This document shows, piece by piece, positions 13,355 through 26,800 of a stretch of DNA of 64,000 bases. Each line of letters starts with the position of its first letter. Within the stretch, counting starts at the first letter, position 1. The position numbers and the translations under genes were made by a program. This stretch comes from Paragordius varius (taxonomy: Eukaryota > Nematomorpha): NCBI GenBank assembly GCA_964247055.1, contig OZ176052.1:9796001-9860000 (forward strand), in the 5' to 3' direction. The notes beneath the pieces are model-generated. The model saw only the letters and a program-made list of their open reading frames with translations. It ran no database searches and was not told where the DNA came from.

Positions 13355-15419
13355 TGCATATCAAAAAGCAATGACAAATATATTATCATATAAATTTTAT
13401 TTTTATGAATGGATTATATATTTTTTGTTGTTAGATCTGAATAAGCTAGATAGACATAGTCAAAAGCATAAAATTTATTGATTTATACTTTGACTGTACC
13501 CAAACTTTATCGCACGTGTTTCCATGCTTTTGTTAGTTAGACTAAATATGGCTGGAAAAAGGATTAATATGGAAACTAGGAAATCATTATTATTTTTGGA
13601 CGAGATCTTTATGATATTCCAGTTTTGGAAAGAGTATTATAAAAAAAAATATATAAATTATAACACGGTATTCAAACACAATGCTTCTGTAAATGACTTG
13701 AAAAATATATCAGCGGTTTATAAATTCGTAATTGTTCAACAAAATTATATCCAAATAAATTAATTATTGGCAAATATTTATTTTATGATATTTAATAAAA
13801 TTTATTTGTGGTTTATCAACAGAGACCCCTACCCCTTATATTGCTCACAAGACAGTATTAAAATATATTTTATTGCCTGCTTCGTTCATCTAATAGATAT
13901 ATGTCTGATCTAAACGGTAACCAGGATTGGTCCAATATCAATTATATGTATTTAGTAGTACTGAGCTATTTTCTTTTACAAATAACGCATAAAAGTATTA
14001 GTCAATCTTTAATAAATAAAATATCAACACATAATAGGATTTAAACGTATATAAAGATGTATAAACCCACTATTGGATATTTTTTGTATAGCGGTTTCTA
14101 TAATAATCAAACGTCCTTTAGTAGAGGGTCTGGGTTAGTTTCTTACACATATATACCTTACTTTATTTCCCGCTGTTATGTTTGTGAACAAGTTACATTA
14201 AATATCAAACAAAAATTAAATTAATGAATAATTGTAATGGTCTGAATAAAGATTACTTTAGAATTTATTGCAATCTAAATGTTTTCCAAATTGCACAGTT
14301 CACACAATAAACATTCTTATCATATTGTTGTGTCAGGATTCTCATAGTGCATTTATTGCAGGAGAAACAAATAGCATATTTAGCTCATACTTTTAAAAAA
14401 ATTTCCTGTTTAAATGGACTAGTATTTTTTAAATGAAGCCAAAATGCCATAAGGTGAGACAACTACTATTATAAAATTATATTCTATATTTAAAATGCAT
14501 ACTTTGCTTAAAATAAAAAAAATTATATCTACAGATTTAAATATGCATTAACTAAATTATTAGTAACAAACTTTTTCTAAATTCTATGCCACTTAATTTT
14601 ATTATTCAAATTTTAAAACAAATATTCTTTTGTTTTCAATTAATATGTGAATGTGGTTTGTCCAGAAGCATTTCAATGAAGGAGGCGGTTCAAAAATAAT
14701 TAATGTGAGTTGCAAAATAGCTCAAATAACATCTCATTATTTAGGGTAGAAAAATTTTAAGGCATTATAATTTCCAAACATTCTAACTCTAAAAGCAAAA
14801 GGAAATTTGGTTAAAAAATGTTTCGTTTTAAAATATTAACATGGCTCATTCACATAGGCAAAGGTCAACCTTTCATCCACGATGGCACTTCATTTTTTGA
14901 AAAACATTATATGTAATTAATTGATTTTTCCAAAGATCTATAATATTAAATTTAAGAATTCATTAAATGTTAAGCGCAAATTAAACATTATTTTTTAGTT
15001 TTTGGGATCCATCATAAAACTTGCAGCTGATAAATTATCTACAAAAGGAATTTACACTTGGATACAACACATTCATTTCAGTTCTTTGATTCGCCTGATA
15101 AAATGATTGTAAGCTATAATGTGTCAAAAAAATATTTTTTTAGTAATTTATGCGTTGTTATAAAATTATAAATTTTAACACATTTTTTTCATAGATATAC
15201 GGTATTTTGGATAACGTAAAAACAAAACATTAAGCGTCAAATCAGATAAAGAATTTATTTAAAATTTAGTTAAAATATGTATTGTTTTGAACCTAAATTG
15301 AAGAATATATTTTATCAAAATTACCAGAAATAAACAGCAATTAAATATAACAAAAATTGTTTTAATGTTTAAACATCCTTAATCGCATGTTTCGATTACC
15401 ATACAATATGCTTAACACG

Positions 15420-15936
15420 TCGATTCAAATTGGGGTATCCAAACACCCCTGACTGAATTTAAGTTAGGATTTTTAAAAAACTACTGAAGGAAACGGTCCC
15501 AATTTAAATATATGCTTCCATCCTAATAAAAATTATATAAAAATGCCAAAATATCTAAATAATTTTTTGAATTAAAAGTTTCATGTCAAACTACTTCAAC
15601 GCCATTTTTATTTTACAAAATTTTTGCAAAATATCGTTTTCATTTAATATTAAGGGTAAAATTGAAGCTAATTTTTTATTTAAAATCTAACATTGATAGA
15701 AATGGGAAAAGCGGTTTATTTTAAATCATTTTTTCATTTTACAATTTCACACATGTCTCGTTGACGAAATTTTTACCTTTTGGTTATCAAGTATTTTTGA
15801 ATAAAATCTTTTATATATTCGGTTTATTAATCTTACATAAGTGCAAAATTTTGCCATGGCTTCGATTCCTTCCTTATTTTTTAAAAAATTTAATTTCAAA
15901 CAGGTCTGGGGTATCCAACTACCCCCAATTGAATCG
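15420..15936. mobile_element. Inverted-repeat element with CGATTCAA ends
   Basis: The left end is CGATTCAAATTGGGGTATCC. The right end, read on the minus strand, is CGATTCAATTGGGGGTAG. Just inside lies a small palindrome (ggggtatccaa…ttggatacccc). The right half (about 15700-15936) matches, inverted, the sequence at 56994-57200, so this is a dispersed family. The 61-codon frame at 15761-15946 lies in it and is not taken as a gene. Confidence 0.6.
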
Positions 15937-16906
15937 AATAAAATAAAAATGTCATATTTTTTTCCTAGGCTTTTGCGTTAATCTTGAGAGATTTGCCAGG
16001 GTTCAAAACACTGCGCTTAAAATATGGGGGTATAAATGCTATTCTGATAGACATGTATGGTGCTAGTGGCTTTGGGGTAACGAGTGATATAAGAAAGTTG
16101 TGCGCTTTGGTAACTCAATATCTTAAAATCTGAAATTTAGCGCAGATATGTTTGAATTTTTTTTCGGTGAAAAATAAATGCTTTCTTCCAAAAAATATTA
16201 AAATATATGATATACAATATTTAAAAAAAAGATATTTTTTATACAATTTTAATTGTATGCTCCGCCCAAGACTATCGGCCCGTCCATAATGCCTTATTTA
16301 TCTTTAAAATAAATGCAACATATGCCAAGATCGTGATAAAATTTTTAAATATATCCTATAATATTAAGCATCAAAAAACATATTTTGTAAAAAAGTATAC
16401 TTTGTACAATTAGCTATTTGTTGAAGCGTACTTCATGCTATTTTAGGTCATGATGTAAACGGCATTAAACGCTTTTAATATTAAAACACTTTTCATTTCA
16501 ATAGCCTTTGAATTTTATAAAAATTCGTCCGACAAATTATCGTTAAATATTAATTTCTTTAAAAACATTAGGAAAAGCAACCAAACGTTAAAACTAAGGG
16601 GCTCGAAAAGGTTTTAATATAATATCGTTAAAATTTTTATACCGCACCATGCTTTTATATACCATAAAACACATCACTATAACTTTGATACAAATTAAAA
16701 TTTTAAGCAAACTATCCGATTTTCGAATTAGATTAAAATTTTTTATTCATAAGTAGATATAAAAAAATTCATAAACTACATTTTAGAGTGTATAAAGCAA
16801 GCTTACACGAGAAATTTTATTTAATTACAGTAGTATGGACTAGTTACCTAAAAGGAAAAACTTTCTTTAGTTACTCGTAAAACCATTTTGATAATTTTTC
16901 TATCTG

Positions 16907-16910
<4 letters not shown>

Positions 16911-16947
<37 letters not shown>
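16911..16947. repeat. (AT)n microsatellite
   Basis: An uninterrupted alternating AT run of 37 bases, about 280 bases upstream of the phosphate transporter ATG. Confidence 0.95.
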
Positions 16948-16951
<4 letters not shown>

Positions 16952-17224
16952 AGCTCCGATTTCGCAAAAAAGAAGTAAATCTCGCATAACTCGAAATTAT
17001 AATGTCGAATATATTAATTCCAAATATGTGATGGCATATTGATCAATTTTTACTGATAATAACAATATATTTGTGATTATGAAACTTAAATAAATATAAT
17101 TTAATCATACTGATATATTTTACCGTGCGTATAGCACTGTTTTACTCTCCCACTTTGGTCAACACTTTAAATATTTTTCGTCGACAATGCCAACATAAAT
17201 TAGGAACTATAAAATAAAAGTCAA

Positions 17225-20200
17225 ATGCTATATTTATGGGCCGTTATTCTAGGATTTGTCATTGCACTAATTTTAGCTTTTGGAATCGGAGCTAACGATG
17301 TTGCTAATTCATTTGGTACTTCGGTCGGTTCTCATGTCCTTACGCTAGTTCAAGCTTGCATTATTGCTACTATATTCGAAACGCTTGGTGCTGTTCTAAT
17401 AGGTATAATAATTATAATTATTATATATTTATCAATTTTGTTATTTGTCATTCCATAATAATTATAGTTAAATACGCTATAACTTCTGACAATTTATTCA
17501 AATATTTATAATTGATACGTTCAAAATTTAGTTAAAATCGATAAATTATAAATGTTTTCGCATACATTTTTGTTTATAATTCACTCATAATCCTGTATAT
17601 TGATGAATATGCATAGATTGTGTTTTTCAAGATTTTTTCCAAAAATTATCTATAATTACAAACATTTACATTTTTTCATGTGTGTTAAAATAAAAATGTT
17701 AACATATATGTCTTGCATCATGTTTTAATTTGTTTTCATCATTTTTTCCAAAAAGAATATTTTTTTTCATTTTATAATTTAAAGTATTGTTTTAGGTCGG
17801 GCTCTTATCAATTTTCATAATATTTTTATTTATAAATATTGAACTTTTAGATTTCTAGTATAAAGTTATTAATTTAATTGATTTTCACTGTATCAATTTA
17901 AAACTGGTATTAATAATTATGGATTTATATTATATTGAAAAATGTGATATTTATTTTTAACTCACACATTGGTTATAATATTTAGGCATTCTTAAACTTA
18001 TACAAATTAAAAATGCAAATAACTCATCCGGATCTTATTATTTTATTTTATGGTCATCTATGGAAACATCTGTTTTTCATAAAATATTTATTATAACAAT
18101 TCGGATTTTTTAACACTTCATTATCTTTTCACATTTTTTTCTAGTTTACATTTTGGGGTAGTTTTAATCCCAAAGCTCATTTTTGTAAATAAACTACAGT
18201 TTTGAAAGTTGGTAAATTAATTTATAACAGTGTTCTAATGTATTAGATAAAAATGCTTATTTACAGTTTTGTGAAGTAAAATTAGGCAGCTCCAATACAC
18301 GATTAAAACGAACCTGATATTAAAATCACAATATATCAAGTTTTTGCAGGATAAATCTAGCCTGAAAGCTTTTTAATGCTAAAGAAAGCATATTTTTAAT
18401 ATCGTTTTAATACCTTAAATACCTTTAAAGATCGAGGACAAGATTTTAACATAAATAATATTCTAATCGGCTCTTCTTGACCCTCGATAGAAGTTATTCC
18501 TATCCCTTTTTTGAAGTTCATTTTTTAAATACTTTAATTTTACTGTCAAGAGGAGCTTTAAATAAAACTACCTCAAAAAGTAATGGAGTGTTGATTTAGT
18601 TAACGACCATGAATTGAATATAATTAGTTTTCGTGATTTCATATTATTTTATATAGGTGGTCAAGTTTCTGACACGATTCGGAAAGGTATTGTCGATGTC
18701 GATATATATAATGGATCGGAGCCCTTATTGATGGCTGGTGAAATTTCTGCCCTTATGGGTATATTTTATAAATTTTACAAATTAATTTATTAGTTTGTTT
18801 ATTAAGCTTTTTATTTGGAAAATTAATATATATGTTTATTTTATTATTTGATAAATGGTTAAGAATATATGATTTGGTATAAAAATATTTTAAACAGTTT
18901 TTTACTAGACAATTTGAAAATGTTTAAGCTCTTTGAATGGGTAAAATTTTTAATTTTTAAAAACTACCTTTACTATGTTTAAGCATATTTTTAAATATCA
19001 TCCGAAATTAGGGCTCTAATTAAAAGATTTAAAAAATTATTACTGCCTTCATTTAGGCAAAGTTTTTTGGCATTATAAGTACTTTTAACATAATTATATA
19101 TGGAACAGGTAAAATTTAATTATTTATGATCAATTTTTATTAAATGACATCATTATATTGAATGTTTTTTATGTTAGAAAACCGCAAAGTCCCAATTTAT
19201 ACATTAGTCTGCTAAGATTTAGCAAATAATTTAGAGATTTTCAATAATACATATATATTTAAATAATATTATAATTAATAAATCTTTTAAGCTCTAATGA
19301 AAAAAATGAAAGAAAGTTATAAATCAATATTATCATTTTGAGTTAACAAAGAGGACGCTTAAGATAAGTTATGCTCTATTCAAACGTAACCATATAATTT
19401 GTATATTATTGTTTTAAATTTTGTCATAAATAAACTAAAATAATCTCGATGACATTTTTATCTCCGTTAATGTGTCGTAAATCAAACTAAACTAAATTAT
19501 AAAAAAATATTTTTGTCTTATTATCTAATTAAGGTAGCGCTGTATGGTTAATTATGGCTACATTTTTGAAACTACCGGTTTCAGCATCACATAGTATTGT
19601 CGGTTCTACGCTTGGTTTCTCATTGGTTGCCAAAGGACATGAGGGGATTCATTGGGAAAAATTGGGATATATTGGTGAGTCATTTGAAGCTTAGTTTTAA
19701 TTTTATTTAATACAAAACTTGAACATTTTCTTTAAAATGTAATGAGTTATTAGTACATATATTATATAAAAATATACCTATGTATTGGTCTAAAAATTTT
19801 GGCAAAACAAAATCTCAAACGGAACTGCTATTTAAGCATTCGGTGCTCTTTTTTGATATCAGTTTCACTTTTTCCCATAAATTAGGTCGGTTTTATTTTG
19901 TATTTGTTTTTAAGCACTAAACAGATCCTAAGAATTGGGTTTTCGCGGGTTTAATTTTGACTGTCTTTGCTTCAAAAGACATTGTTAGTTTTAATCCTTA
20001 TTATCATTTTATTCATAATTGATTTTGCTAGCTTTGTATGAATATAAGCTAATTTTTCTAATACAAATCTATTATTGTTTTTATTAAAACACACAATTAG
20101 CTTAAAATTATTCAAACTCGGACAGATCTATAATGTAAAAACCTCAACATATTTATTATATTATTTATAATTAATACATATATTAATTTTTTAGTTATGT

Positions 20201-20873
20201 CATGGTTTATTTCCCCAGTATTATCTGGTGTTATCTCAGGGTCAATTTTTCTCATTATACGACGATTTATCCTACAAAAGGTTTGTTTTTGTCAGTATAA
20301 AAATTTATTGCAATATATATTTCATTATAAAATATTTTTTTATGTATGTTTTTAGAAAGAATCTTTCAAACATGGCCTCAAATTTTTACCCTTCATATAT
20401 GGTATAACGTTGGCTATTAATTTTTATTCTGTGTTTGCAAATGGACCTAAGGGTATATTTTTGCTTAATTATTTTTTATACTATACACATTTTTTATATC
20501 TATATTAACATAGAAATTGTATCATTAACTAGGAATTACTTAGATTACATTTGACAAACATTTTTCAAATATTTCTTACCAAAGTAGGACGTTATATGTC
20601 ATTTTATCAATAAATAAAGTTTATTTAATAATGCATATATTAATTATTAAAATCAACATACTACCAAATTTTATTTTTAATTATATCAAAAGAAAAAACG
20701 CAATATGAAATATTTTATTTTTTTTGATAAATTTTTTATAGCTCTGCATTTCCACAAAATACCTCCTTACGGTTTTGTACTACTTACAATAGGATGCGGT
20801 CTTATTATAGGGTTGTGCGTTCAATTTATCATGGTCCCTTGGTATCGTCGTAAAATAGCGTTGGGAACAGTTC
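17225..20873 (+). CDS. PiT N-terminal Pho-4 half (exons 1-6, residues 1-245)
   Basis: The six exons encode the first inverted half of the transporter. [15 protein letters not shown] and [15 protein letters not shown] lie in exon 1. [10 protein letters not shown] crosses the exon 1/2 junction. [20 protein letters not shown] is in exon 3, with the PVSASHS turn shared by the family. Exon 6 ends at the conserved …WYRRKI. Its donor is read as GTTC|gtaatg (20873); an earlier GT inside RRKI would also keep frame but would delete conserved residues, so the later one is preferred. Confidence 0.92.
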
Positions 20874-23800
20874 GTAATGAATAATACTTTTTTTTGTAAA
20901 AAAAATAAATTTTGGCTTTAAGGCGATTCAAAATGAAAATAGTAATATATTTAAAACATGTAAAATTTTTAAATTCATGATATATTTCGTGTTTTCTATT
21001 ATATACTCTATTAGCCGAATTATTGGAAAATATTTTATAGTGTTTTATATATTTTTTAAAAACAATGGTACTTTATTTTTGGATATTTTTCATTAGATCT
21101 TGAGACTTTTTGACTTTATAATTGTCTAAATCTTTTTATGACATTGATATGAGTTTCGCGTCGAATCATTCTTTATACTATATTAAATTATTACATAGGC
21201 ACAATAACATAAAATATATTTTTTTATAGCTTCACCAGAAGTTACAAAAACTCCTGCATATGCAGATAAGGTCACATATCCCCCTGCGGAATTAAAACAG
21301 CCCACAATAACTAATGGTATTTTTAACAGTTTATTTTTGACAATGTTTTGTATCAAATAATTTAACATATTCTAACTGATTTTTATTTTATAATAAATGA
21401 TTAATAAATTTTTTTATCTATTTTGGCTATGAATATCATATAAATTATCAAATAGGTTTTCAAATAGGTTAGTCTTAAAATACTTGAGAGCTTTTGTTTT
21501 ACCACTAATTTTTTTACAGAGATTTTCACTATAATAAATTTATTAATATGGAAAAATTTAACAAATTGCATAAATTATTTTATATCATGTAAATGTCAGA
21601 ACTGCCAATACCCAGTATTCAAATCTCAGCTGAGGACGAAGAAGCTAGGAGACTTAGTTTAGCGGCCCATAAACCTCCGCTACCCAAACTGTCATCACAA
21701 ACCAAAGATCTTACAACAAACGGTATTAATTATATATTTATAGGTTTTTTAAGAGATTTTTGTCGTCCTTAATTAGAGATTTGTCGCCTTGTAATGAGGA
21801 TATGTATGTTTTTTTTCTTGATTGAATTGAATCTTGTATAAGATGATGTTATTAATGCATAACTAAAATATGTGGTTAGTACTGTTTGCAATCCAACCTC
21901 AATAAAATGGAATAAGCATAAAAACTATTAGAATTAGATAAAAGATATGTGGTAAAAAAACTATTTGATATCCAATTAAAATATGTATTAATTATTAAAA
22001 ACGATTATTATTAAAGAAATTAATTTTTTTAACAATTTAAATACATGTAGTAAAAAAAATCTTGACTATTCAACCAAAATATGTAGTATTTATTATCAAC
22101 CACCATTTTTATATAACATTTTATTTTAAAATTTAATCTTGAAAAAAGGTCACCTTCAAATCCCCATGCATTTGGCAGCCACAGAATCTCCTGTTTACGA
22201 GCCTCCTGGGTCCGCTAAAACGGAAAGACAAATTTTTCGGGAACGAAAACTATCCGACGCTGATCGCATGTTTATTGGTATAAATTTTTACTACTTTTTT
22301 GAAAAACATTAAAAAACAATTATTATCTATCCAAGTGAATTATTTATCATTAAAATTTTCAAATAAGATGAAAAAAGCATGAATGCATAAGATCCTTATA
22401 AAACTAAGTTTTGGGATATATTGTGTTTATTTGTGCCTCATTATCATTATACTGAACATTCATTAATTTATGACACTACTTAATGATGAATTGCATTATA
22501 AGCATCTTTTTATTGCATTATAAGCATCTTTTTAATTCAAATGCTAGGTATTATGCCTCTTTCCTATATTTTTTTATGAAGAAACATTTTTACTAAAATT
22601 CTAAAGTCAAATTTTTTTGCATTTTTATAGTCAAAACCATCTTCAAGTTTGCATTTGCATATGGTTAATTTACACATAAATTAGTTTTTTAAAACCAAAT
22701 TATTTTATATGTTAACAGGATATTTAATGCCCGGGGAACTTGCAAGATATGAATCCGAAGAGGATAGGGAAAGCGATTTAGCTCGTGGTGTAAGATCTTT
22801 GTCTCACACAATTGGTAAAAATTAAATATTTGTCACTTCAATCTTTTAAATAATTAATTTAGAAAAACTGATAAAGATAAAATAAAAATTAAAAGACACT
22901 TTTTATAAAAGAACCATACTTTTTTAAACTTTAATTTTTTTATATAATCTTCATTATTATGTGTAATGTAGTGTAATTGAGTGTGACCTTCATTTCATAT
23001 TTGGCGACCCACAATGAAAGAGAATTATGGTGTAAAAAATATGACTGTCTTTTAATAAATATTGGTTTTTAATTTTCCATTTTGTCTTTATAATTTTAAT
23101 TTTTACTGTGTATAGGAAAATATAATTTATCAAATATTTTTTATACATAAATGTATATTTTTTTCAAAAAAGTTTATTTAGCGTATTAATCATTATTAAC
23201 ATATAATATTGTGTATAGGTCACATGCGCCCCTTCAAAAATGTACGAGGTCGAAAACGAATCGTTCGTTCTCATACAGTTCATTCTACTGATGGCAAAGG
23301 TAATATGATGATAAATTTACATTAAAAAATGTGGTCTAAATTAATAAAATCTCAAGTTTTTATTCACACTTTTATGATAAATAGTTAAAATTACTGAAAT
23401 TTAGTAACTTTATATAATTTTGCAATCTAAATGATCGTTTATTATATTAACAAATAATATAATTATATTTAAATCAAAATTAAAATCATATTTATATTAA
23501 CCTTATTTTGAATTAGTAATAATTAATTTTAAATATTTTTAAATAATAAAGAAGATATTATACTTGCTCACACAAATTTTATTTCTCCCTACCTATTAAC
23601 AAAATAAAGATGCATATATAACCATTAATTTACCATTTATTGTATAACAAAACTTTGTTAAAACAATGTTTTATACATGTTGATTTTTCTCAACAAATTT
23701 TTTCTCGATCAGGTAGTATTGGTAGCGTTGGTCGCGATGCTAAAATCACTTTGGGTGGGCTGACCTCCACCAGTGAAGAGGACGAAGGTCCAGGAGGAGC

Positions 23801-26800
23801 TGGTACCACTTCCAGTTCGCCTACCGCTAAAAATACCTCTTCTGATAGCAACGCATTTTTTGGTAAAATTTCGGTTTTTTTCAAACTTGAAATACGCTAA
23901 AATTTAAATTATTTAGACCACAATTATTATGTATTTGATTTGTGAATGTTTATTAATAAAATAGCACTTTTGATTGCAACAACGCATATTTTAGTAAACA
24001 CAAAATTTGAGCTTCCTCAACCAAAAATACGCTAAAATTTATCGAATATAAAATATGATTGAAAATAGTATAGAAGCAAAGTAATTATGATATTAATGCA
24101 TTTTTTTTTAAAAAACAAAATTTGTTTTTTTAGAATGTTAAAAAAATACAAAAATTATTGGGAATTATAACGTCGATTTTTTTCACATATTTCTTAGATG
24201 GATTGCAAGCGTTAATATAGCTTTTGTTTTAAATTTTATTCATATAATTTATACCTCATAAATCCATTTTTTGTTAATAATTGTAAACACTTATCCTATG
24301 TGTTCTTAAATGCCCATTATTTACGTTGGTGTCAATTTTGCACAATACATCTCTAAAATGATAACTTAAATATCTTTTATTTCAATTTTATATACATTAA
24401 AGGTGACACCGAAATGGGTAAAGACAGAGCCGTGTCTGAAACTCAAAGTTTATCGGATGAAACATTTCTCAAGGAAGAATCGGGCCAGCTTGAAAAACCA
24501 GATCAAGTTATTATAGTGCCGGCTATCACAGTTCCAAAAGAATCAAACAATAAAACAGTGGAAAAACCAATGCAATCTTCCTCTAGTTCGTCCCAGGATA
24601 TCACTAAATCAAATACTCAAAAAGGTCTTATTACCTTTTTATAAACATGATATGTGAAAGAAATTTCAAAATATATAAGTTTATTTACTTAAAAATCATT
24701 ATGGACTTTTAACAAAGAATTAAATCGTTTGAAAACCGCAATAATCTTAAATAATTTAAAAAATATTATTTGACCATACCATATACTTCAACGTTTGTTG
24801 GTTTTTTTTGAATTGGTTCATTATGTAATTTGAATGGCGAAATTACAAAAACTTTCATATAGACTTTTTTTTATTTTTAAAACATATCTATCGCACTCAG
24901 TTTTTTATCACTCTATAAATGATTAATTTTAGAATCTAACTTTGTTACAAGTGCTATACCAAAGTCGGAGGAAGAAATGGTGCAAAATAAAAATACTCTA
25001 TTCTCCAAAATGCGTTCAAAATATTCCTTAACGAAGAAAAAGAAAAAGTCTGGTGTGGATGATACCGTGCTTGAAGGTATGTATATATGACATAAATTAA
25101 TTTAACATATATTTAAATAAACATTTGGCGCGAATTTAGAATATATAACACCATGAAAATTTTTTATTTTATTTATAAAATTATCATTTATATATGTATA
25201 TCTTTTTGTTATTATAATATTTATTAAATTAAGGTGCAACAACTTATTATAAAAAGGCAAAAAAATGAATTTTTACCCAACAATATATATTTGATAATTC
25301 TATTATCCGCACCTACCAATTTGGTTTAAAATCTTTATATTTTTTAGTAACATTGTATAGTATAATACACTGTACACCAAAAAATGGAAATCAAAAAATG
25401 AAGGTTAATAAATCATATATCATTTGATAGCTAAAAGCTTTTGGATAATGAATATCGAAATGATATATGCGGTTAAAATATCAGAAAAAAAGTTATTTAA
25501 ATTTTTCTGTCATAAGCCAAAATCAAAAAATCGCATTTTTTTCGCATATTAGGTCAAATAAAATTAAATACCATAGAGGATAACTGTCAACTAAATTTTA
25601 TTTGTTATAATATAGCATAAGGATAACTCTAAACGCAAAATATTATCAACTAAATTTTACGTTTAGAAGGTCAGAATATTAGCTAAAACATCGCACTTTG
25701 TTATCAAATTTGAATCATAAAATCCTATTAATATGCGGTAAAACATTTTAATTTTTGTTAAAACAATCATATATTAACTCAATATATAGTTACTCAAAAA
25801 AATTAAGCCTTATATAAAAAATAAATTTTTGGATAATTTGCTACAAAGCGTAAGTTGCGTATAATTTTTACAAAATCCTTTGTATATTAAAATTTTTCCA
25901 TACAATTCGCTGCAGAAAAGAGATCTTTCATCTCAAATTATTTTACCCGAAAATCTTGATCATATATTGTCGCCATTTTAGCTTTTGATACCGGCTTTAG
26001 GGGATAAAAATTCCCCAAATTACGAATTGTATGGATATTTATAATATATACTTTGAATGTTTTCTAAAAATCATACACAACTTCCGCTTTGTAGCAAATT
26101 ATCGAAAAATTTACTTTTTTTTATATGAAGCTTAATTTTTATGAAGGCGATATATTGGTAATTTCTATATATTGAGTTAATATATGATTGTTTTAACAAA
26201 AATAAAACCGTTTACCATATATTAATATGATATAGCTAATATTCTTGAAAATCTTTCTAGGACCCTCCGAAAAAATGTAAAATCTGATTATATTTTGCGT
26301 TTAGAATTCTTATGCTATAATATACAAATAAAATTTAGTTGACACGTTTTCTTCTATTATATTTAGTTTAAATTGATCTGATATGCGAAAAAAATGCGAT
26401 TTTTATCATTGCTAACAACCGAAATATTTTAAATGACTTTTTTATGCTATTTTAACCGCGTATATCATTTTGATGATTTATTATTCTGAAGCTTTTAGCT
26501 ATTGAATGATATGTGATTTATTGATTATTTTTTGCTGGGCATAGTGATATATAATCAAACTTAATGGCTGACTTTTATATTATTAAATAAATAATTTTTT
26601 TCATCATATATAACATAATTTAGATGAAAAAACTCCATTATCCCCTCCCACAACTTTGGCACAACAAAACAAATCGGATGGGCATGTAACAAAGGGCGAA
26701 AAAAAACCCGTGAAAGAAAAAATTAATTATGATGACCACATTTATGATCGGAATGCTCCCCTAACCGCTGGGAATGATAAAGCTGCCGTTTCTAAACTTT

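Larger units (their letters stand above)
9457..17224. other. Intergenic region between divergent GNAT and phosphate transporter genes
   Basis: There are 7.8 kb without a convincing exon. It should include the promoters of the two divergently transcribed flanking genes. It contains an (AT)n tract (9944-9976), two Tc1/mariner-like MITEs (10218-10399, 13236-13354), an inverted-repeat element (15420-15936) and a second (AT)n tract (16911-16947). Open frames at 13524-13763 and 12946-13188 are low-complexity and show no protein features. Confidence 0.6.

Noticed and set aside
13524-13763. Open frame of 79 codons in the intergenic region
   Set aside because: Low-complexity, no splice context, no recognisable features; such lengths are expected by chance in 7.8 kb.
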